Shown here: in pieces, positions 58,139 to 64,000 of the stretch
Layout of the letters: each line of letters begins with the position of its first letter
Position numbering within the stretch: the stretch's first letter is position 1
Origin: CBDCFV01 sp963664625
GTDB lineage: Bacteria; Chloroflexota; Dehalococcoidia; Lucifugimonadales; UBA3495
Direction of reading: 5' to 3'
Length of the DNA: 64,000 nt
NCBI GenBank assembly: GCA_963664625.1
Contig: OY761541.1
Span: 1,550,001-1,614,000 of the forward strand
The notes under the pieces: generated by a model
The model's database searches: none
What the model was told of the DNA's origin: nothing
The model's input: only the letters and a program-made list of their open reading frames with translations
Made by a program: the position numbers and the translations under genes

Positions 58139-58663
58139 ATGACCACAGCACTGCCGCCGCCCGGTTCCAATGATATTGAAGACCATGTGGCAATGAGCCA
58201 TCGGTTCATCCAACATGCCAGGGACGAGTTGTCTCGGGACAACCGTCTCCAAGCGTCCGAGAAAGTTTGGGGCGCCGCCGCCCACGCTCTCAAGGCTATA
58301 GCAATTCAACGGGGTTGGCGTCACCGTGCCCACGTCAACGTCATCGACATCTGCGAACATCTCGCAAAGGAATTTGATCGGGACGATTTTAACAGCCACA
58401 TAAATACGGCGGACTCGATGCACAAGAACTTTTACGAGAACGACAGAAGCGCAGCAGCTATTCTGTGGGCGATAAACGACGTGGAGAAATTCGTCGCCAA
58501 GTTGGATGAGGTCAGAGGTTTGCCGCCTCGACCATATACGGTTGCAACCAATGCTGACAGAGACCGGTTGGGGCGTCTCCTGGGTCTACGTGGGAATGAC
58601 CGACCTGCGGTAGGCAGCCATTCCAGGATTGGATTCAGCCAAACACATAGGGAGGATGCCTGA
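58139..58663 (+). CDS. PaREP1/HEPN-like helical protein
   Basis: This 174-residue protein has a helical core resembling PaREP1-type HEPN proteins: ASEKVWGAAAHALKAIAIQ and then RGWRHRAHVNVIDICEHL. The R-x6-H arrangement in RGWRHRAH matches the HEPN Rx4-6H RNase signature. The C-terminal 40 residues are polar and unrelated. No nucleotidyltransferase partner is adjacent. The start is ATG 58139, with GGAGG at 58122. It is the third HEPN-type protein in this window. Confidence 0.65.
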   Translation: MTTALPPPGSNDIEDHVAMSHRFIQHARDELSRDNRLQASEKVWGAAAHALKAIAIQRGWRHRAHVNVIDICEHLAKEFDRDDFNSHINTADSMHKNFYENDRSAAAILWAINDVEKFVAKLDEVRGLPPRPYTVATNADRDRLGRLLGLRGNDRPAVGSHSRIGFSQTHREDA

Positions 58664-58761
58664 CCATCGGCCCTTACAGCATGACTGGCGCAGACGACGG
58701 ACCTTCCCACGGAAAGTGACGAGTTAGAAACCATCTCAAAACTCGGCGCATTCCCCCAATC

Positions 58762-58857
58762 CGTCATTCCCGCGAATGCGGGAATCCACATCACCACAAC
58801 CTATGGCAACTTTCTCGCGGCAATACTATATAGATTCCCGCCTGCGCGGGAATGACG
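58762..58857. repeat. Two inverted copies of the CGTCATTCCCGC repeat
   Basis: A forward copy at 58762-58788 and a reverse copy at 58831-58857, 42 bases apart, could form a larger hairpin. They sit in the gene-free stretch 58664-59019 upstream of the ATPase gene. A TATACT at 58920-58925 is a possible -10 for that gene. Confidence 0.8.
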
Positions 58858-59019
58858 AGACAATGAAAAGGCCCTGCGCACACCGGGTTGGATTGCTACC
58901 GAACCTAGTCTACATAAGCTATACTGTTACGACTTTGCCGGGGGTTGCTCCTTCAACCGCTTTATGCAGGCGCTTGGGAGTAGCCCGGCGGTCCGCCAAC
59001 CTGAAGTGGAGCGCACACC

Positions 59020-60420
59020 ATGACCTCGACCACCCAACCGGGCACCATCGGAGAGCTACGCGCCAGCGGCTACCAGGTCCTCCCTGTCCGCCACGAGATT
59101 CGCAAGAACCTGATCGCCAAAATACGGGCCGAGGAACTGGTGTTCCCCGGCATCATAGGCTTCGACCAGACGGTCATCCCTCAATTGGAAAACGCCATCC
59201 TTGCCGGGCAGGACGTCATCCTGCTGGGAGAGCGGGGGCAGGCAAAATCGCGGCTCATCAGAAGCATGGTAGACCTGCTGGACGAGTACATTCCCAAGAT
59301 AGAGGGTAGCGAAATTAACGACAACCCCTACGACCCCATCAGCCAGGCCTGCCGCGACCGGGTGGCCGAAGAAGGCGACAATACGCCCATCGAGTGGATA
59401 CCCCGCGAGGAGCGCTACTCGGAAAAGCTGGCCACCCCCGACATTTCCATCGCCGACCTAATCGGTGAGATTGACCCCATCAAGGTAGCGGAAGGGCATT
59501 ACCTTTCCGACGAACTGGTCATCCACTACGGGTTGGTGCCCCGCACCAACCGGGGGATTTTCTGCATCAACGAGTTGCCGGACTTGGCTGAGCGCATACA
59601 GGTGGGCCTGTTCAACCTGATGGAAGAGCGGGATGTGCAGATAAAGGGCTACCGCATCCGACTGCCCCTGGATGTGTACGTGGTCGCCACTGCCAACCCG
59701 GAAGACTACACCAACCGCGGCCGCATCGTGACGCCGCTGAAGGACAGGTACGGCTCCCAGATTCACACCCACTACCCCAAGACCATTGAGCACGAAATCT
59801 CCATCATGGACCAGGAACGCGCCTCCTTCCCCGATGAAGAAAACTTGGTGATACCGGACTACATGAAGGAGATAGTGGCGGAGATTACCAGCCAAGCCCG
59901 GTTGAGCAGCGAAATCAACCAGCGATCGGGCGTGAGCGTCCGCGTCTCCATAGCAAACTTCGAAACGCTACTGAGCAACGCCTTCAGGCGGTCCATCATC
60001 CACGGCGACCGGTACGTCTGCCCCAGGACCAGCGACCTGCCCTACATCGCCGCTTCGTTCTCAGGCAAAATCGAACTGGAGACATTTGAGGAAGGGCGCG
60101 AGGAACGGGTCACCGACGACCTGACCCGTCGGGGGCTGCTGCGGGTGTTCGGCAACTACTTCGACATAGACGCTTTGGAACGGATCGTTATGTCATTCGA
60201 CATGGGCGCCGTCGCCGAGACCGGTAGCGAAAAACCAGCCGGCGAATACACGGAGCTCTTGGAACAGGTTATGGGCCTTACGGACGCGGTAAGGCAATTG
60301 ACCGACGACGAGCGTCCCGAGGTGGTTGCGTCCGCCGTGGAATTCATCCTGGAGGGGCTGCACCTTAATCGCCGCTTGAACTGCCAACGCACCACCGCCG
60401 GATACGTGTACCGTCGCTAG
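59020..60420 (+). CDS. MoxR/BchI-type AAA+ ATPase
   Basis: This 466-residue protein resembles Mg-chelatase subunit I and MoxR ATPases. Walker A is LGERGQAKSRLI, Walker B-like FCINELPDLAERIQVGLFN (with the ELPDL block), and ATANPEDYTNRGRIVTPLKD is the sensor-1 region. MoxR ATPases act with VWA-domain proteins to activate enzymes; a CoxE-like VWA gene lies 2.6 kb downstream on the other strand. The start ATG 59020 follows GGAGC. A strong terminator follows the gene. Confidence 0.82.
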   Translation: MTSTTQPGTIGELRASGYQVLPVRHEIRKNLIAKIRAEELVFPGIIGFDQTVIPQLENAILAGQDVILLGERGQAKSRLIRSMVDLLDEYIPKIEGSEINDNPYDPISQACRDRVAEEGDNTPIEWIPREERYSEKLATPDISIADLIGEIDPIKVAEGHYLSDELVIHYGLVPRTNRGIFCINELPDLAERIQVGLFNLMEERDVQIKGYRIRLPLDVYVVATANPEDYTNRGRIVTPLKDRYGSQIHTHYPKTIEHEISIMDQERASFPDEENLVIPDYMKEIVAEITSQARLSSEINQRSGVSVRVSIANFETLLSNAFRRSIIHGDRYVCPRTSDLPYIAASFSGKIELETFEEGREERVTDDLTRRGLLRVFGNYFDIDALERIVMSFDMGAVAETGSEKPAGEYTELLEQVMGLTDAVRQLTDDERPEVVASAVEFILEGLHLNRRLNCQRTTAGYVYRR

Positions 60421-60446
60421 ACCGGCGGCTCCCCTCGCTTGACAAT

Positions 60447-60478
60447 GGCCCGGCACGATTGCGCCGGGCCGTTTTTAT
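60447..60478 (+). terminator. Rho-independent terminator after the AAA+ ATPase gene
   Basis: GGCCCGGC (60447-60454) pairs with GCCGGGCC (60463-60470), an 8-base loop, then GTTTTTATT. It is 27 bases after the stop codon. Confidence 0.88.
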
Positions 60479-60570
60479 TGTCCTTTACTGACAGTTGCCT
60501 GTTGACCCGGTGTGCAGTCGCGCCTAATATACGAACAAATGATTTGATTTGGCTACTCACCGGAGCGATT

Positions 60571-61476
60571 ATGGCAGCCGCCGAAGTACAAGAAATACGT
60601 TGCAAGTCCCTTCTCAACCGTTTGGATGTTCCCGGGTTTTCATTCCGCTGGACGTTGAACCCTTACCGGGGTTGCCGTCATGCTTGCCGGTACTGCTACG
60701 CGCGTCCCACCCACGAGTTCTGGGGAATGGACGCCGGGCGAGAGTTCGAACAACGGATTTTCGCCAAGGTGAACGCTCCCGAGGTGCTGAGGAAGGAACT
60801 GAAAAAGGCCAAGTGGCAGGGAGAGGCCATAGCCATAGGCACCGCGTCAGACCCCTACGAACCCGCCGAGTCGGAATACGAGCTGACCCGAAAGGTGCTT
60901 CAGGTGCTGGTGGAGTTCAGGAACCCGGCCTCCATCACTACCAAGGGAGTGCTGGTGAGGCGGGACGTGGACGTGCTGCGGGAGCTTAACCGGGTGGCCG
61001 AAGTGCGGGTCAACTTCAGCATCGGCAGCATCGACGACCGCGTCTGGAAAATGACCGAACCGGGGACGCCGCGTCCACAGGCGCGGTTGGAGGCGATGCA
61101 GTACTTGGTGGAAAACGGCGTGCCATCGGGGGTTATGATGGCCCCTCTACTGCCAGGAATCTCGGACGATTCGCAGGGCATCAACGCCGTGGCCCGCGCC
61201 GCCGCGGAACACAAGGCCTGTTTCATCGGTGCCAACGTCCTGTTCCTCAAGCCCGGTTCCAAGGAGTGGTTCATGCCCATGCTGCGGGAAGCCTACCCGC
61301 ACCTTACCGAGGCCTACGCCAAATTGTACCGGAAGACCTACGCCCCCAAGGAATACACCGCGCAGGTGATGAAGCTCGTTGCCGATGCACGCAGGAATTG
61401 GGGATTATGCTCAATGGAACCGGCGCGCAACCTGCAAGGTCCTCAGCGGCAGATGCAATTGGCCTTCAGCGTGTAG
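60571..61476 (+). CDS. SPL/Rv2578c-family radical SAM protein
   Basis: This 301-residue protein has the radical SAM motif GCRHACRYCYARPTHEFWG, and resembles the spore-photolyase-like group (Rv2578c). Other matching segments are GEAIAIGTASDPYEP, ITTKGVLVRRDVDVL and VNFSIGSIDDRVW. Its substrate is unknown; the lack of the photolyase Cys arrangement makes DNA repair uncertain. The start ATG 60571 follows GGAG; the in-frame region upstream lies in the terminator and is not coding. Confidence 0.82.
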   Translation: MAAAEVQEIRCKSLLNRLDVPGFSFRWTLNPYRGCRHACRYCYARPTHEFWGMDAGREFEQRIFAKVNAPEVLRKELKKAKWQGEAIAIGTASDPYEPAESEYELTRKVLQVLVEFRNPASITTKGVLVRRDVDVLRELNRVAEVRVNFSIGSIDDRVWKMTEPGTPRPQARLEAMQYLVENGVPSGVMMAPLLPGISDDSQGINAVARAAAEHKACFIGANVLFLKPGSKEWFMPMLREAYPHLTEAYAKLYRKTYAPKEYTAQVMKLVADARRNWGLCSMEPARNLQGPQRQMQLAFSV

Positions 61477-61491
61477 CACCAGAGAAACGGC

Positions 61492-61956
61492 CTATACCTG
61501 TCTCCAGAAGGGCGCCCGCTGCTTCTGTTGCTCCAGCAGGCTTTCGTCCAGCAACTCCGGCTGTCTCTCTGCCTGTTCCTTGGTAGGCGGAGCATAGTCT
61601 AACTGCTCGAACACTTGGAGGTTGGTGTAGTAGCCGTTGTAGGTCTGCCGCACCAACTCGTCGAAGAACGCCGGGTTGGACGCTTCCACTTCCTTCAACA
61701 CCGCGTCTTGCACTTCACCGTCAAGGGCCCCGAACCCGTCCGCGTTCTGCCGGCCCGCCAGAATTTCGACCTGCGTCAAGGCCTCGCTGAACAACCTGCG
61801 GAGTGAGGGCTGCATCCTCACGACACCCTCGACGAACCCGGCCAAGCCCAGATCGCCCGCTCCGGGCATAGTCCCTTCCTCCGGGATGATGCGGTTGAGC
61901 ATCAGTCTCAGAAGGTCCAGTTGACCGTCGGACATGAACCGGTTCGTCGTGGTCAT
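61492..61956 (-). CDS. Gluconate 2-dehydrogenase subunit 3-like protein
   Basis: This 154-residue protein resembles the small subunit of membrane-bound gluconate 2-dehydrogenase: LLRLMLNRIIPEEGTMPGAG and DLGLAGFVEGVVRMQPSLRR, then FFDELVRQTYNGYYT. Most family members carry a Tat signal; this one does not. No large GMC subunit is in the window. ATG 61956 follows GGAGG; an upstream ATG at 62001 is possible. Confidence 0.7.
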   Translation of the reverse strand: MTTTNRFMSDGQLDLLRLMLNRIIPEEGTMPGAGDLGLAGFVEGVVRMQPSLRRLFSEALTQVEILAGRQNADGFGALDGEVQDAVLKEVEASNPAFFDELVRQTYNGYYTNLQVFEQLDYAPPTKEQAERQPELLDESLLEQQKQRAPFWRQV

Positions 61957-62093
61957 GGTTGCGGATACCTCCGTACTGTTGAAAGCATTCAATTTCCGCA
62001 ACTTCTACAAAGGCGGCAGCGCACCCCGGCACTCTGGAAGTTGCGGCGGTTCATCTTGGGACTTGCACAGGATAGCGGGCCGGGTTTTAAGCG

Positions 62094-62903
62094 TCAAATT
62101 CCCCCTTTGTCATCGTAATCACCGGCAACCACTTTTTCCTCGACGCCATAGCCGGCGGCCTGTTGGCCGTAGCGGCCCTGTTCATCGTTGAATTGACCTT
62201 CCGTCGGCATAACGGGGTTGACCAGCGCCATTACCGTGAACACCCATACTAATACGCCAATAGCGGCGAGGGTCAACTCACCTGCCCCGGTCCTCGTGTT
62301 GAGCAACGTCACGCCCGGCTGTCTCGACCAGTAATGGTTGATGTTTCCCTGAACGTGCAGCAGCAGCGACAGCATGATAATCAACGTCATTACCAGGAAC
62401 ACCACTTGGGTGAAAACGGTGGACCTGCTGATTTCCGGTTCGCTGCCCAGACCGCCTGTAACGAAAACCGAGACCACGCCAAGCAACTGCGCGGACAAGA
62501 TAGCCGCCACGGCCCAGCCGGGGCTGAGGGTGTTTTCCACCCCGTTGTCATCCATCAACTGCTTGAACGCCTGGATGTGGGCGTAGACACGGAAGAGGCC
62601 GTAAACGGGCACCAGCAGACACAGGGCGTGCCACACCGGAAACACTTCGGCCCGGGTGTGGTCCCGGTATTGGGCCCAAGTCAGATAGAACCAGTAGTAT
62701 TGATAAAGGCCTCCCGACAGTATGACCATCAGGAGAACACGCCCAAGGGGGACTCGATAGGGCAGAGTTCGTTGCGAAAGTTGCTGGTCATCCCTGGGCA
62801 ACCCGGCTTCCACCGGCCCGGCCAAGGCGTTGCCGCAAACGCCGCAGAAGTTCGAGGAGACGTCAGCCTCTGCTCCGCAGGTAGGACAGTAGCGTGTCTG
62901 CAT
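62094..62903 (-). CDS. Zinc-ribbon DUF4234 membrane protein
   Basis: This protein of about 269 residues begins with a zinc ribbon (RYCPTCGAEADVSSNFCGVC), then has a DUF4234 membrane domain: GRVLLMVILSGGLYQYYWFY, WHALCLLVPVYGLFRVYAHI, and further hydrophobic helices near residues 120-215. The C-terminus is polar. Function is unknown. ATG 62903 begins the zinc ribbon. Confidence 0.75.
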   Translation of the reverse strand: MQTRYCPTCGAEADVSSNFCGVCGNALAGPVEAGLPRDDQQLSQRTLPYRVPLGRVLLMVILSGGLYQYYWFYLTWAQYRDHTRAEVFPVWHALCLLVPVYGLFRVYAHIQAFKQLMDDNGVENTLSPGWAVAAILSAQLLGVVSVFVTGGLGSEPEISRSTVFTQVVFLVMTLIIMLSLLLHVQGNINHYWSRQPGVTLLNTRTGAGELTLAAIGVLVWVFTVMALVNPVMPTEGQFNDEQGRYGQQAAGYGVEEKVVAGDYDDKGGI

Positions 62904-62992
62904 GTGATGTTTCGTTGCCGGGATCACTGGGCCGGTCCAGCGCAACTCCTGGGTGTCAAACCGGCACGGCCATCAATGGCAACATCCCTCCG

Positions 62993-64000
62993 TCAGCCGC
63001 CCGGCCCTCTGCCCCATAACGGGTGTCTGAAGGTTGGGGCGGTGGCTGGACCGGCTTCCTTGGACTCCGCCTGGGCCGCCGCCGGTTCCGGTTGAGGTTC
63101 GGTTGGGGGCGAGTAACGGCTCCCCAGCGCCTGCCCCCGGCGGGTTTCCCGCCTTCGCGGGAAAGACGGGAAGGGGGTTCGCCTGTCGCTCAGGTTGTTC
63201 AAGTGACGGGCCAACTCCTCCAGGCTGTTGAGGTTGTGGACGGGCAGGAAATCGTCAATGTACGGCATGGCGGCCTGCATTCCCCGGGTAAGCGGCTCGT
63301 AACCGGGTGAGCCCAGCAACGGATTCAGCCAGATGAGCCGGTGACAACTGCGCTGCAAGCGGGATATTTCTTGGGCCAGAAGCTCCGGGTCGCCCCGGTC
63401 CCATCCGTCGGAAATGACCAGCGCCACCGCTCCGCTCTCCAGCACCCGCCGCAGCCACTGGTAGTTGAACGTCTTGATCGCTTCTCCGATTCGCGTGCCG
63501 CCGGCCCAGTCCGGCACCGCCCTGGCCACGTCGGTCACCGCTTGGTCGATGCTGCGATGGTTGAGATACCGGGTGATGCGCGTCAACCTGGTGGCAAACA
63601 GGAATGCCTCCACCCGGTCCTGGCCCCGGGCCACGGAATGGATGAAGTGCAGCAACATACGGGTGTAACGTTCCATGGAGCCGCTCACGTCGCAAAGCAA
63701 CACCAGCGAACGCGGCTTGTCCTTTTGCTCGCGGCGGGCCGTTTCCAGGATTTCCCCGCCGTACTTCAGGTTCAAGCGCAGCGTCCGGCGCAGGTCCAGC
63801 CAATCGCCGTTCCCCGGGGCCATCCTCCTCGTCCGCCTGCGCCCCAAGTCCCAGGACAACTCCGTCATCATCTGCTTTGCTTCGGCTATCTCCACCGGGC
63901 TGAAGCTGGAGAAGTCCTTTTGCCGCAAGACCTCCCTGGCGCTGTAGGTTCGGGTAAGGTCGACCCTGTCTCCCGGGGGACCGTCGTCTTCCCCGGTCTC
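62993..64000 (-). CDS. CoxE-like VWA-domain protein (5' partial)
   Basis: The frame is open to the right edge (upstream codons read RTYSAREVLRQKDFSSFSP), so the first part is missing. The VWA domain has the metal site LVLLCDVSGSMERYTRML (DxSxS), WAGGTRIGEAIKTF and VALVISDGWDRGDPE. CoxE-type VWA proteins work with a MoxR ATPase in cofactor loading, for example of CO dehydrogenase. At about residues 249-265 from the internal start TTG 63928, an in-frame insert encoded by a palindromic repeat is seen (FPSFPRRRETRRG). Confidence 0.85.
   Translation of the reverse strand, partial: ETGEDDGPPGDRVDLTRTYSAREVLRQKDFSSFSPVEIAEAKQMMTELSWDLGRRRTRRMAPGNGDWLDLRRTLRLNLKYGGEILETARREQKDKPRSLVLLCDVSGSMERYTRMLLHFIHSVARGQDRVEAFLFATRLTRITRYLNHRSIDQAVTDVARAVPDWAGGTRIGEAIKTFNYQWLRRVLESGAVALVISDGWDRGDPELLAQEISRLQRSCHRLIWLNPLLGSPGYEPLTRGMQAAMPYIDDFLPVHNLNSLEELARHLNNLSDRRTPFPSFPRRRETRRGQALGSRYSPPTEPQPEPAAAQAESKEAGPATAPTFRHPLWGRGPGG
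63129..63180. repeat. GCCTGCCCCCGG...GGGAAAGACGGG repeat within the VWA gene
   Basis: Related to the two queG inserts, with TTTCCCGC/GCGGGAAA as stem. It is read in the VWA frame in the low-complexity C-terminal part. Confidence 0.8.

Noticed and set aside
1..64000. CRISPR arrays, tRNA or rRNA genes
   Set aside because: The repeats seen are palindromes at irregular distances, not spacer-separated arrays, and no T-arm (GTTCGA...) cloverleaf or rRNA signature was found by reading; a tRNAscan run would settle this.

Overview
The window is a piece of a GC-rich (about 60%) bacterial chromosome. It most resembles the Chloroflexota, probably the Dehalococcoidia/SAR202 side. This is an inference from gene content: several F420-type luciferase-like (LLM) oxidoreductases, a decaprenyl-phosphate phosphoribosyltransferase-like UbiA protein, the SCO1664/DUF3090 pair best known from Actinobacteria, a bacterial translin, Uma2 nucleases, SelB, and many short palindromic repeats. 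I saw no rRNA, tRNA, CRISPR array, prophage or complete insertion sequence. Genes on both strands are tightly packed and many overlap by 1 to 11 bases.

Region 1 (1-13 kb) carries a UbiA prenyltransferase, a DUF362 protein, YchF, a Uma2 nuclease, a VOC protein, LarC, the SCO1664-like/DUF3090 pair, a TPR protein and YifB/ComM. A minus-strand operon follows, running FmdB-like zinc ribbons, ThiE, translin and a membrane protein. Region 2 (13-20 kb) has an AT-richer module of three small unknown genes closed by a good terminator, then polA, then a type II restriction-modification pair (m6A methyltransferase plus PD-(D/E)XK nuclease) and a CitE-like lyase. Region 3 (20-30 kb) is mostly metabolism: folB, rpmB, rpe, argH, a TIM-barrel epimerase, pterin dehydratase, an LLM enzyme, PIG-L and an aldehyde dehydrogenase. 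It also holds an orphan HicB, a CBS-HEPN protein and a 177-bp inverted-repeat element.

Region 4 (30-45 kb) starts with a fic gene broken by an in-frame amber codon, whose upstream region has striking 11-bp-phased repeats. After it come uvrC, a second Uma2, a Xer recombinase, a thiolase-like protein, an EVE protein, queG, a dCTP deaminase/dUTPase, a divergent groEL, folK-folP and a nucleotidyltransferase-HEPN fusion. Region 5 (45-64 kb) holds a retropepsin-like protein lacking its catalytic Asp, an M20 peptidase, a second LLM enzyme between two large inverted repeats, an FAD oxidoreductase, a membrane-anchored HEWLH putative metalloprotease, nurA-selB, a DEAH helicase with a zinc-cluster domain, hemW, a PaREP1/HEPN-like protein, a MoxR/BchI-type ATPase, a radical SAM protein and a CoxE-like VWA protein cut by the window edge.

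Two themes stand out. First, a palindromic repeat family occurs between genes and also inside open genes: uvrC, queG (three insertions) and the VWA gene have kept their reading frame through insertions. Second, small defence or stress modules are scattered among housekeeping genes: restriction-modification, three HEPN-type proteins, Fic, HicB, two Uma2 proteins, a zinc-cluster helicase, and the unknown trio at 13.4-14.4 kb.
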